Shown here: in pieces, positions 36,901 through 48,504 of the stretch
How positions within the stretch are numbered: the stretch's first letter is position 1
How the letters are laid out: each line of letters begins with the position of its first letter
NCBI GenBank assembly: GCA_027422505.1
Contig: JAPQWV010000001.1
Span: 8,680,001-8,744,000, forward strand
Source of the DNA: Craterostigma plantagineum
Lineage: Eukaryota; Streptophyta; Magnoliopsida; Lamiales; Linderniaceae
DNA: 64,000 nt
Direction: 5' to 3'
The notes under the pieces: generated by a model
The model's input: only the letters and a program-made list of their open reading frames with translations
What the model was told of the DNA's origin: nothing
The model's database searches: none
Translations under genes and position numbers: made by a program

Positions 36901-39900
36901 TGTCCATAATGGACCGCTAATGGCGGCCAACTCACCATCGCTTTCCGACCGACGAGACAGTGCATCCGCGGCTGAATTGGTGCGCCCAGTCTTGTAAACG
37001 ATATCAAAAGTATATCCCATCAACTTGGCCACCCACACTTGCTGCGACGGGGTTACGATCCTCTGTTTAGTAGATACTTTAAACTATGATGGTCTGTCCG
37101 GACAGTAAATTGTCGACCCATCACGTATGGTCGCCAGTGCTGCACAGCTAACACCAATCCCATCAACTCCCGTTCATATGCCGACTTAATACATGTACTT
37201 TCAGCTAAGGCTTTGCTGAAATATGCAATTGGTCGTCCCTCCTGCATGAGGACAGCGCCAATCCCCGTACCTGAGGCATCACACTCAATAACAAATATTT
37301 TAGTGAAGTCTGGCAACGCTAAAACCGGGGCAGATGTCAAAGCGTCCTTCAAAGTTTGGAAGGCGGAATCTGCGGTAGAAGTCCAAACAAAGTGATCCAC
37401 CGATTCCTTTTTCAACAGTTGAGTCAAAGGTCGGGCGATTAGCCCATAATTTTGCACGAACCTGCGGTAATATCCTGTCAACCCTAAAAATCCACGCACC
37501 TCTTTCACGGACTTGGGCCTCGGCCAGTTGACCACCGCTGTGACTTTAGTTGGGTCCATCGCCACCCCTTTGTGAGATATCACGTGTCCCAAGTACTCCA
37601 CTTGTTCACAAGCAAATGCGCATTTCTTACGATTTGCCATGAAATGGTTGTCTTTCAGAATCTTCAACACATTTGTTAGATGCTCCATATGGTCTGCCCA
37701 CGACTTGCTATATATTAAGATATCGTCGAAAAAAAACCAAAACATACTTACGTAAAAGAGGCCGAAATAAATCGTTCATGGTTGATTGAAAGGTTGCTGG
37801 GGCGTTCGTCAATCCAAACGGCATTACGAGGAACTCATAGTGGCCATTGTGAGTACGAAAAGCTGTTTTCGGAACGTCGGTTGGCACGACTCTGATCTGA
37901 TGATAGCCTGAGCGTAAATCGAGTTTTGAGAACACCTTCGCTCCAGATAGTTCATCCAGCATCTCTTGTATCACCGGTATCGGATATTTATCCGGAACTG
38001 TAACTTTGTTCAATTCGCGGTAATCTACGCAAAATCGCCAGCTTCCATCTTTCTTTTTCACCAATAATACAGGGCTCGAATATGGGCTTGCGCTTGGTTG
38101 AATTATTCCAGCTAACAACATGTCTTTGACTAATCTTTCAATCTCGTCTTTTTGGGTATGGCCATAACGGTACGGGCGTACTGAGATGGGGCCAGCATCT
38201 TTAGTCAATTCAATTCGATGGTCTGTGGGTCGACTAGGTGGTAACCCATTCGGATCGCCAAATACTGATGAATAAACATCGAGCACTGCATCCAAGGCAT
38301 TTTGTTTGTCTTTATCCTCAATCGTCTCACTCTTTGTCATCACGTCGTGTCGGTGCTCGAAAACAGCAGCCCAAAACTCTGTTTCTTCGGTCTGAATAAG
38401 CGAACGGATTCCCACCCTAGTCCTACACAAGGACGGGTCACCTTTAAGCTGTACTGATTTGCCGTCACTCTCGAATAACATGGTCATCTTGGCCCAGTTA
38501 ACTCGTACGTCTCCCAGTGTTGCTAGCCAAGCAATTCCGAGGATTACGTCTACGCTTCCCAAAGGAAAAACATAGCAATCTGCACGTACTTCGAAATGTT
38601 GTAGCCGGATGATGAAATTACGACACACACCCATTGATTCTGCTCGACGGCCATCTCCTAGTTGAACCCCAAACTTATCTGTAAGGTCATTCGGCAAGTT
38701 CCATTGGTTCACTAATTTTTGTGAAACGAAGTTGTGACTTGCGCCGCTATCCACTAGTATAGTAATTTCTTTGTTTGCAATTCTGCCCCTAACCCGCATC
38801 GTCTGAGGACCGGATAAGCCTGCCATTGAACATAGTGATAAAGCAGCATCTTCAGTTGGTTTCTCCTCTTCTTGGGTTACCGTCCCTTCGTTTCCCATTC
38901 CTATCAACATCTCTTCCAATTCGGCATTTGGCTGGTCTTCGTCCTCCATTAGCAACACTCGGAGTTGTTTCATTGGACAGTCATGAAGCGGGTGGTATGG
39001 TTGGCGACAGCGAAAACACAAACCCCGTTGTCTAAGATCTTCATATTCTTTCTGTGGTAAACGTCGGAATGGGGTCCTGGCCGTTGACTGTCCCGATTGA
39101 GATGGCTTAAGTGCAGAAATGCCATGGGAAGTTGTAGTAACTGGGGCTGTTGGGGACCGCATCATTGAAGGAACCCGGAATGACGATGACGAACCTCTAC
39201 TTCCGGAATAATTAGACCGGTTTCCCAATGTTACAACTTGTCGTTGATACTTCCTTTCGATGTTTTGCGCCATCTGCATCGCTACTTCTAACGTTCCCGG
39301 GTTCAAAATTCGAAGATCACATCGTATATCTTCTTTGAGGCCATTCATGAAGTACCCGAGGTAGTGCTCCTCGGCAAGACTTGGCACTTGGTTTGAGAGT
39401 TGAATAAATAGATCGATATAATCTACAATAGGGCCCATTTGTTTGATTGCTGCCAAACGCTCATAAGGGCTCCCTTCGTACCTTACATCGAAACGATCAA
39501 TAAGAGCCTGTGTAAATTGGTGCCACGTAAATCTAGGTTTGCGGCGTTGAAGCCAACGAAACCAGTTGAGTGCCAAACCCTCCATCGCCACTAATACGAG
39601 CTGAACTCGTTGATCTTCTGGGGTGGTGTGAATATCAAACAGTTGTTCTACACGAGCGATCCATCCATGTGGGTCAGTTCCGTCGAAAGTAGGTAGAGAT
39701 AAACTGCTTGTGGTTCCTGCAACACCTGTCAATCCCCCCGTTTTGCTAGTTGGTGGCGTCGAACTCTCCGAAACTCTGGTATTATCTCCGGAGTTGGCTG
39801 TAGTCTGTTGGGCGAGGACCCGCAATATCTCTGTCATTTGATCCTTGATGGAGTCGATGCTAGTTTTCATTTGGATTTGTTCTTCGGCAATAACACTCAT

Positions 39901-41815
39901 ATTTTCTTCAAGAACTTGTAATTTGGCGTTGGATGTGGTCTCCCGTGTTTCCACCATGCCTAAATATATAATTTTTTTTTTATGAACAGTAGCGCGGCTG
40001 AAGACAGTGACGAATGAACAGTACCCTCGAATGAACAGTTTTTTTTTTTTTTTTTTGGTGGGTGGGGGAAAATAGGAAATAGCTGGTTTGGGTAGTTTAA
40101 CAACCTAACGGTGATGGATCCGGCAGGTCGGACCAAATTGATGAATGATAAAATTGTTAACTTGAACAGAAAATGAAACAAGGCTGGTTCCTTGACTCGT
40201 ACTGATATTTCTTAATGAACTTGGTTTTTCGATACCTCTCCGTTACAAGCTTACAATGATTATATAGTACTCTATCACCTTTAGCACCTTGTCCCTACAT
40301 CCTTCCACTCATTTAATATTATCAAAACATTGTCCCTACCATTAACTTGCATAAAACAAATATCTAGTGCTTGATTGAAGTCCTCCACGAAACATTCCCT
40401 CTTTTAGGGAATTGTACTTGTTGCATGGAACAAAGCTGTAATTAGGTGACTTGGTTTCTGCTTTTGCGCCTAACATAGACACGTAAAGGATTACTTGCTT
40501 CCTCATTTAATTTATTGCTTTGTCCAACATCTTCCCTATTTTGCTGAACTTCTTCCACATCATAAACACATGGAAAAACAAGTTCACATACGAAAGACTT
40601 CTAAGGCATAGAACTCACCGTGTGTTTTCCGTCGAGGTAATCAAGATCATCACGCAGAGTGATATAAAACTGGATAACGACACGAACACAACATACTTAG
40701 AAGTACCAATTAAAGAAGTTCAAGTAGTTAATCATCCATATATTACCGAAACTTCATTTTGCAACATGATAAATAGAACAAAGTCACACCTGAGAAGCAT
40801 TTAGATTCTCCCCAGCACTAGCCATGGCTATGGTCCCCATTTTTGTATGCTTAACGTCCAAATGAATTTCATCACTGAAAAACCGAGCCTGGTCGCCATA
40901 CAAGAATCTGAAATAACAAGTTGCAAAGCAATCAACTAAAAATGAAGTTCCAAAACGTGAAGATTAATGGAAAGTTCGAGACCAAGACTGAGAATCTTTG
41001 GGAATAAATCCTCGTAAAAAAATACAACAGCGGCAGTAAATAGATAAAAAAAAAAGGACCTAAGTATTAGATATGGCACAAACTATGAGAACCGCCCTTA
41101 ACCAACCATCCTTATATCGCAACAAGCACGTCAGTGGTACAAACTGTTAGAGCTTTTAAATAAAAGCTGACAGTGAAAAAAAAATTCTTACTTGTAGATA
41201 GAATCACCACCAGTACCAGTCCCAGTAGGGTCCCCCGTCTGTGCTGTAAAATCCTTCTGCACTGTGTGGAAGAGGCATCCATTATAATATTTTATCCTGT
41301 GATAAGCAATATAGAATCAAAAGAAATTATCCGCAATCCACAACGATTTTCTACGAGCGTCTTCCAAGTTCCAACTTATGACCATAAATTAAGAAGACAT
41401 TCACAAGGAAAACCATACTATCAGCTACACAAACAGGAATACAACCTACATGGTTGGGACTACTACCAAATTATTCAATAATCGAATTAATTCGCGAAAA
41501 AGAAATAGCTCATTAACACCGGAGAAAGGTCACAGAAACAATTCACTCAACTAATTTCACAATTCTCTTAGCAGAAATCTCGAAATGGGACTAGATGCAT
41601 CGAAAGTGTAACGAATAGAAAATTTGAAAATTAAAACACCCATCATAAACATATCAAAACTTCACCAAAAACCTGGGAAAACAATAATAAGTTCACGAGG
41701 TTTGAATAAGAAATTACTTGCAGAGCTTGAGAAAATTTTTGCAAGTCAAGGGGCAACGATCAGTGAAGAGATCAACCACTAAATCGCCCAAGCTCGTCAC
41801 TATCATAACAGACAT
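30905..41815 (-). CDS. CYP59: CYP59-like peptidyl-prolyl isomerase with RRM, zinc knuckle and RS-type tail (complete, 14 exons)
   Basis: Exons in coding order: 41718-41815, 41192-41296, 40790-40907, 40619-40669, 34527-34618, 34324-34423, 33638-33760, 33462-33539, 33289-33335, 33139-33194, 32505-32545, 31749-31851, 31482-31617 and 30905-31391. Their sum is 1635 nt, 544 codons plus stop, with every intron GT-AG and phases consistent. Residues 1-~160 are a cyclophilin-type PPIase domain (start [16 protein letters not shown]). An RRM spans ~243-320 (RNP2 VLFVCKL at 244-250, RNP1 SLCYAFIEF at 283-291), the knuckle [14 protein letters not shown] lies at 341-354, and an Arg/Asp/Glu/Lys-rich tail with SR/RD pairs fills 384-544. 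The family is nuclear and links RNA binding to the RNA polymerase II C-terminal domain. The usual FHR Arg is Thr44 and the CypA Trp121 position is Tyr118, which I believe is typical of this subfamily. Intron 4 (6.0 kb) holds a chromovirus; without it the intron would be ~455 bp. Confidence 0.94.
35023..35446 (-). repeat. 3' LTR of chromovirus copy 2
   Basis: 424 bp, identical to 40139-40562. On the minus strand it starts TGATGTGGAAGAAG, which also encodes the last 39 codons of the polyprotein, with the stop at 35326-35328. A TATATAAT box (35143-35150) lies about 180 bp after that stop, as expected for the LTR promoter. Confidence 0.96.
35326..37038 (-). pseudogene. Chromovirus integrase-chromodomain segment of Pol (intact 570-codon block)
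   Basis: This block begins within RNase H ('[12 protein letters not shown]' near residue 20). The integrase zinc-binding HHCC region follows at ~108-150 ([13 protein letters not shown] … CLICQKSK). The DDE core shows MDFITGLP at ~175, SDRDPIF at ~240 and [17 protein letters not shown] at ~270. A basic C-terminal domain follows, then a chromodomain near 490-530 ([19 protein letters not shown] … [13 protein letters not shown]), which targets chromoviruses to chromatin marks. The frame is open to its stop inside the 3' LTR. It is detached from the upstream frame by a one-base loss near 37060. Confidence 0.93.
37053..37745 (-). pseudogene. Chromovirus RT C-terminus and RNase H segment
   Basis: This frame contains the RT active-site motif FFDDILIYS at its start, the thumb region with '[13 protein letters not shown]', and the RNase H start ([16 protein letters not shown], then EYEREL-like and [11 protein letters not shown] blocks). 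It ends at a premature stop after LNRGS, because one base is missing where LLNQR is expected; copy 1 has the same loss. Upstream, an eighth A (plus 37729-37736) shifts it out of frame with the Gag-RT frame. Confidence 0.92.
37708..39957 (-). pseudogene. Chromovirus Gag-protease-RT segment (749 codons)
   Basis: It starts [10 protein letters not shown] at 39957, ~160 nt after the PBS. A Gag core lies at ~85-245 ([20 protein letters not shown], then [12 protein letters not shown]). The CCHC knuckle [14 protein letters not shown] is at ~313, the aspartic protease site [11 protein letters not shown] at ~400, and RT blocks [20 protein letters not shown] (~625) and [13 protein letters not shown] (~665) follow. 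The frame is lost at VLVFF, directly before the FDD active site, by one extra A in a run of eight; copy 1 has seven there and reads through. The protein cuts itself into Gag and Pol parts in this family. Confidence 0.94.
40116..40135 (-). other. Primer-binding site, tRNA-Tyr-like (copy 2)
   Basis: The plus strand reads GGATCCGGCAGGTCGGACCA, which looks like a mature tRNA 3' end with CCA. It resembles plant tRNA-Tyr from memory. It differs from the tRNA-Met PBS of the copia elements nearby. Confidence 0.6.
40139..40562 (-). repeat. 5' LTR of chromovirus copy 2
   Basis: 424 bp, identical to the 3' LTR at 35023-35446. It is followed by the TAAAC duplication at 40563-40567. Confidence 0.96.
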
Positions 41816-42351
41816 TAGACAACGATTGTTCAGGAAATTAAATTGCGGAACCGATAATACGATTTAGGGTTTTTGAGCTCTTCCCACTTCCCCGTCAGTT
41901 TCAATTTTTACCCTCACCTTTCTCCTTTCTTTGGCCCATAAAAGACGAATACAAAATTAGTTTTTCGATGTACGATTCGAAATCACACGCATATTTATTT
42001 AAGGTTTATCTTTACTTAAATAGGGAATTGCTATTCGGTCGATTCCACTGGCCCGGTAAATCAAATGTTATTGTCAAAATCGTACAGACTGCCAGTTTCG
42101 GTCGATTCCACTTGCAGATTTACGATTTTGCATAATTTTCGATTCACAAATCGGACGACTCTGATTCAAATTCCTATGAAAAGCCAACTTAATTACCTAT
42201 AACATTTGATTTACAAATCGGACGACCCTGATTCAAATTCCTATGGAAAGCCAATTTGATTATCTACAACTTTTATGTTTTATGTTTGGCCTGATTCGGA
42301 GCGTATCGACCCCAAAATTGTACCTGAAACTGAACTTCGGGTGCTGTGTCA
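41816..42351. promoter_or_regulatory. CYP59 upstream region, copy 2
   Basis: Probable 5'UTR and promoter by position only. AT-rich, with the same near-duplicated 'caaatcggacgac' block as in copy 1 (near 42148 and 42215). No confident core promoter motif. Confidence 0.45.
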
Positions 42352-42571
42352 GGGCCGATCAGTATTTTCGGCCCTGCAGTGTACGGGCCGAAATCAGATT
42401 TCGGCCGGTCCTGTGCGGGCCGAACTCAGATTTCGGTCGGGCCTGTGCGGGCCGAACTGAAATTTCGGCCAAGCAGTGTCCGGGCCGAAAATACTGTTCG
42501 GCCCGCGCATAGTCCGGCCGAAAATATCGTTCGGCCCGTGCACTGCAGGGCCGAAAATATCGATCGATCGG
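42352..42571. repeat. Palindromic minisatellite, copy 2
   Basis: Same array of ~32-bp GGGCCGAAAT…TTTCGGCC units as at 10766-10983, with small length differences (for example GCCTGTGCGGG here, GCCTGCGGG in copy 1). Confidence 0.85.
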
Positions 42572-45500
42572 TACTAAAATGTTCAATCGAAATTTTTTTT
42601 TTCCGTATCGATCGATCGTTCGAATTTATTTGTGTATGTAGTTTTCAGTATTTCGTACCAGAATTATATATTTAGTTAGTTTTTTCTTTTTAAATTAATT
42701 TAAATATCATAAGGGCAAAAAGGTCATTTTCAAGCCCTTTAGGGGGCGGTAACTAGGAAAAAGGGGGGCGGTGAATAGCAATCCAGCTTAAATACTCAAG
42801 AATATAAAATATTATAAATTCAGTCCTCTTTTTTAAAAATTATATATAGGCATATGTTCACCAAAATTTTTTATCACTTGACTCCCTTATAAGAAAAAAA
42901 TATCACCTAAGGACCAGTTCAAAACTATGCTATCACATAAGGACCGATAGGACAAAAGTACCCCTCAGAACTTATAATATTACAACTATACCTAGTTTTT
43001 AATTAAAAACAAAAACAAAATAGAAAAAAAAATAATCAATCGATATATTCAAAAGTTAAAAGAGTACCAGCATGCAAATTCAAAGTTCCACTCTCATCGA
43101 CCATTAAATCGAAACACCCAAAATAAATTGCTTCCACGAAGGAACTCTAAGGGTGCGTTTGGTCCGCGGAATTTGATGGGGAAAAGAAAAGAAAATTGTG
43201 GTCATACGCATTAAATCATTGTACATTACGCTTCACGTGTCGTACGATTCCACTTTTCCTTTTCTTTTTCAAAACGGAGCGTAAAGTAAATCGTCTACGT
43301 CATCAGGTGTCAAAATTTCTCATTTCCTTAAGTTTGTTATTTTTACTTTTTTTTCGTCGAATCTGTTATGGTGCTGCAATTTGTGCTTTTATATATTAAT
43401 TGCTCGGATTAGAGTATTTAGGTCTCAATTTTGATTATTAAGTTTTGATTAAGGTTCCATATGTTTAATTTGAGGCTTTTTAGGTATAAATTGGGGATTT
43501 ATGTATAATTTGGGGCTTTCTTAGGTATTGCTCGATTAGACCTATTGAAATTTAAATTCAGTCGTTTCAAGCTTCAGTTTGTAATATCAATTACTGTTGT
43601 AAATTTTGTATTTTTGGTACGCTATATGTATCTTTTTAATACGCTATGTGCATATTTTTATACCTTATATGCATTATTCTGGTACAGCGTAATAATATAA
43701 GTTGGTACAGTACGTGAGATTATGGTACGATGAGTCTGTTTTCCATTACATACCTACGTTTCATTTTTATCTTTATGATCTCGTAGTCTACATTAATGAT
43801 TAAAGAATTGCTTTGTTTATTGGGCGTGAATGAAAATCCGTAAGAATTGTGTGGTAACTATTCCAACCCATTTGATCATTGATGAGTACCAATAAAACGT
43901 CGACGAGGCAATATCAAATATAACCAAAATGTGCATGTACTTTCTGGCGCTGAAAGATGCAATAGTTTCCTTCTTAAGTATTTGCTATATCGTACTTGTA
44001 GAGAAGTTGTATCTACGTGGCGTATTCGCTATATTAATCATTGTTGGATGTAAGTTGATTAGTTTGTGCATATTTTATTTACAAGTATGTCTTTTTGAGT
44101 TGTTGTAATGTTGATTGCATTCTTAGAACGTATAATGTTGGTTAAAATATTGTTTGTTTTGTCTAAAAGTTTTGGTACGGTAACAATGTAAAAAAGGAAC
44201 GGTAACAATGTCTGACAGGTACGACAAACGACAACTAAATCGTACGCCAAAGTCATTGAAACAGTACATCATATTGATAATTGTAAAAGTTTGCTGAAAA
44301 AAATATAAAAAAGTTAGCATTATCGATTTTGACATTTTTAACGGTACTACAGAATAATTTCTGACACACACAGAAAGTTCTGACAGCACATAATGTTTCT
44401 GACATTATCTAACACTCATAAAATATTTTCTGCGCGTCAGAAATTGTATTATGACAATTAATGACTTTTTACATTTTGGTATGATAAACTAGTTATTTGT
44501 AGTACACTATATCTTCACAATAAAGTACACCCACAAATTATCATATGATACATTATATACAATATATTTGGTAAAGCTTATTAGGTATGCGTTTTCCGTG
44601 GCAATTCTAATTTAAAAAAAAAACAATATTTCTATATGTAGATAAATGGTATGTTTCATCGGATATCGAAAATGATGGTTTAACCCGTACTTGCATAATT
44701 TTGTATTCAAAATCCCAATTTCATAATAAGAGAATGATCATGAAAGAACATCTTACAAGTGGAGTTTGAATTTAAATTACAAACCCACGACTTTGAGGGT
44801 TAATCCGCTGCATATGATATGAAATAAAAATTATAACTTATTTACGTATATTAAAGTGATTTTTCATCGATTTTAGCGAATAAATAGTACATTTGCACAA
44901 CTTAAGATTGTACCTGACGATAGAGACTTAATGTACCATATTTAAGTAGTCTTTCATACCAAGATAAGTACAGTTAGTGTATAAATTTTTATCGATCAAC
45001 ATAATCTCTAAAATGACGAGTCCTGATCGTCAACTAATAAGTTGAAGCCCTAAAATAAAAAAAAATTAGGATATTCAACAAAAACAACTTTAATAAGTTG
45101 AACACCTCATTTTAACAATCATCTATACTATGATGTAGTAAATTATTCTAAAATATAAACTTGGCGTTTGTAATATAAATTTCATGAGTCTTGGGGTTAC
45201 TCCATCAAATATGATATATAGTGAAATATATCTCTACACATCGAAATATAGTTTCAAAAATAAAATTAATTCGAATTGCAACAAAAAAAATGCTTATTGT
45301 AATAATATGTACCGAATGTATCATTTATAATGTACCATTGAACATACTGATGGTATCTTTGTTTGAACATATATGGTATCAGAGTTGAGTATTTTACCGT
45401 ACCAAAATTAGATTTGACATTAGTTGACATAATACATTCTGACAGGATAATATATTTCAGATTTATTTACTGACATGTCAGATACTGTTATTGTGTCAGG

Positions 45501-47395
45501 TTGATGTCATATATCATAGTTGACTTGAGTTTTGGTATTTATTTCATAATATGACTGTAAGCGTATAATTTTAATATGTTTAGCGTACCTTCTAGTCTGT
45601 ATTTGTTATAGCTTGTACACTATACCACTTTTACATTGTTGCCAAAAACTTGACACGCTCAAATACTAGCAAGTGTACTAGGTCGTGCAAGTATTAAACG
45701 AACGAAGTCCGAGTATCGATCCACGAAGACAACTCAATTACTTCTAAGATTTCTAATTATAATTTAGACTAAGGGATAAGTTTTGATTATTTGGTTAAAA
45801 GAGATAAAAGCGCAAATAATAAAATAGACGAAAATAAAATAAATGAGAATAGAGCAATTAACGACGAACGTGATCAAGACACATGCTCGGCATGAACTAT
45901 TCCTAAGTCTTCATGCAATCTCATCTATCTAATCAACATGAATTAAGTCAAGGTGAAATTTCCTAATATATGTGCTACCCGTTATTCACGTAACGAGCAA
46001 CCCTACGTAAATAGCGAATCAATCAACTATATTACTATATGACTGTAGTTCCTACACGTGCATTTGATCTTCCTGAAATTTCCCGAGTTTAGGCGCTAAC
46101 GTCTCGGAAACCACACATACGAAATCGAATTCCATCTCTGATCGATTTTACGTAGTAATGTTCGATATTTTGATATAACCTTTTTAATCACCCTTTCGGT
46201 CTCACGTACTAGGTCAAGAATCGTGTGCGCGGTGGCCGATCACACACACGTCAATAAACTCAAATAAAGAACATATAACTTAAATCATATGATTAAATAA
46301 GATAATAATAGCGTTAATACGTAGTCATAACTCGGCCTGACACGGCCTCAATCACAAAGAAACTAGGCTAGAATATTCATAAACGAAAACGACAATGAAT
46401 CAAAAGAAAACATTGTCGAAAATGAAATATTAAAAGGTAAGAAATTCGCCATCGTTACGGTGCTCGACTTGTCTCACTCTTAGCCGTCGTTTGTATTTTC
46501 TTGCAGCCGTACGTTCTCAGCCCTCGACTCTTTTTTCGCCGTCAAGAGCTCTTTTTTATTCGCTGTATTCGTTGCTTTTCTTTTCAGCCGTCCCCAGTCT
46601 GCTTCTTTTTCTCTGACGTATCCCAAAGCTCCCATTTCTATTCTGTTTTGGTCCTTTAAATAGAAATTAGAAGATTTTCTTTCGTTTCTTGATTTATCCC
46701 TAGAAAATCTCATTTCTGATTTGATTTTTTTAAATCAAGTCTCCTCCTTGATTCTCTTGCTTCCCATGCCAATAGGTTCTTCAAAATAGAATTAAGTGGT
46801 AAAATTGCAGATTCGCCACATTACTTCTGAAAATTACACAAAGGGTCCCGAAGTGCTAATGGCATATGCATGGCAACGCGCGGTGATTCTTTGCTTGCTT
46901 GAGCTACTTGCTTGACTTATTAAGTGTGAACTCCGTGGTTTCCGATCTTGATTTTATTGGCCTGTCTCACATTCGAATCTTTCCGTTTCGATTATTTGTT
47001 CGATATCTGTCAAACGAGAGGTATGCATGCAAATGTATAATATTCGAGTATATTATAATAAGTAACGATCGAAAATACGCTTTTACGGTGTATAAAAATA
47101 GCGTAGAATCCTAACTTATCATCGTATAAAACAAATACATGCCTAACAAACTTACATAAGCAATCACTACAAAAAATGCTCGTAATCAAAATATTCAAAG
47201 ACGAATGAACTTATATGTAACGGATGACCCAAAAAGTGTCATACCTAATATGCAACATATATTAAAAAGACAAAGTTTGATTATAAAATTATATTTTAAT
47301 GATTCAACAAATGGTGTTGTGAGCTATTGAGATGTTCCAGTCAGCAAAACTCAGCATAAAAATTTGGTGGATCGAACGATCACACGCTATGGAGA
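42572..47395. other. AT-rich noncoding DNA, copy 2
   Basis: Counterpart of 10984-15805. No gene is seen. The MITE-like GGGTGCGTTTGGTCC end is at 43151, and the dispersed-repeat-like block starts near 45665. Confidence 0.5.
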
Positions 47396-48504
47396 TTAAA
47401 GAACCTTTCTTCGATAATAGTTGACATCCTTTTTCTTTGGCAGTCTGCATTTTTTGGCAAAGTGTCCAACTTTCCCACAATTGAAGCATTTTCCAGCTTG
47501 AGGGACGGTTTCAGGGTTCTGTTCTTCATCATGAGCCTTTCCCTTTGAATTAGAGGAAGTTCTTTGACGGTTGGATGAGGATCCAGGCTTCTTATAGTAT
47601 TTCTTTTGTACGAAGTTTGAGACCAAAGCGAGTTGTTTTGCAAGTTCCTTGAGTGTGATTTCCTTATCCCCATGTTTTGTGACATCCTGTTCTCCATCAG
47701 TGTCTGAATCTCTCCTTCCTGAACTTGAGATGTCTGGATGATCTCCTTGTCCTTTGATTGCTTCCTTGATGATCGTTCAGTCATAAGTGCGAGTGTGTCG
47801 CTTCCCACTGGCCTAGCTTCCTTCCTTCTTTTCTCCACGTAATTGGAGTGTTGATTGAGATGGTCGAATAAGGTGTGGATACTAACTTTGGTCAAATCGT
47901 TCATTTATCTCATCATGATTGCTGTTGCTTCCCATTCTGGATGAAGTGATCCAAGGAACTTGATGTTGATCTGCATTACATTTTTCGTAATTCCATTCAT
48001 TTTTAGTTCATTTAGGAGAACAAGAAATCGGTGGAAGGTTTCTTGAAGAGTTTCTCCTTTGTTTGCCAGAAAGCGATCGTAAGAGATGAGGGTATTTGCC
48101 ATCCTTGCCATTGTGTTCACCTATGTTCCCTGCATCATGATCTGTAGGGCATCCCACATTTCTTTTGAACTTTCACCACATTCGAGTTGCATCAGAACGT
48201 CGTTGGGAATGGCTTGCATCATGTATAATTTTGCGACTTTATCGGCCTTAAGTCGCAGGTTTTCTTCGTCATTGCATTGGTCAACAGTCTTCAAGATACT
48301 CTGTGCTTCTCTTGCAGGGGTGGTAGTGCTTGTGGCTGGGATAATGGTCCAGTACTGCTTAAGTCCATTGTAAATAGATTCAAGTAGGTTATCAGAAGTG
48401 TCCTTGCTTTCTATGAAGTTGATAAACCTTCTCTTCCAAACTGCATACTATCCGTGTCGGATGATAGGAGGTCTAACATCATTACCCATGCTAAAGGAGT
48501 CCAT
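47396..48504 (-). pseudogene. Ty1/copia gag remnant with CCHC knuckle, copy 2
   Basis: Counterpart of 15806-16915, with the same start (48504), internal stops and zinc knuckle (CFNCGKVGHFAKKC at ~47490-47450). A 3-4 base difference in the linker (around 47570) changes which frames are open. Truncated after the knuckle. Confidence 0.85.

Larger units (their letters stand above)
35023..40562 (-). mobile_element. Ty3/gypsy chromovirus (Reina-like), copy 2, in CYP59 intron 4 (5540 bp)
   Basis: The LTRs at 35023-35446 (3') and 40139-40562 (5') are each 424 bp, TG…CA, and identical by eye. The target duplication TAAAC lies at 35018-35022 and 40563-40567. The PBS (40116-40135) is three bases inside the 5' LTR. 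No standard polypurine tract is evident before the 3' LTR; the minus strand there is GAGAGGCGACAAGT. Gag, PR, RT, RNase H, IN and chromodomain are all present in the order of Ty3/gypsy chromoviruses. Identical LTRs mean a very recent insertion. The element lies in the same orientation as the host gene. Confidence 0.96.

Noticed and set aside
38826..39035. Plus-strand 69-codon frame (also 7257-7466)
   Set aside because: It is antisense to chromovirus Gag and has no motif; it appears in both copies simply because the sequence does.
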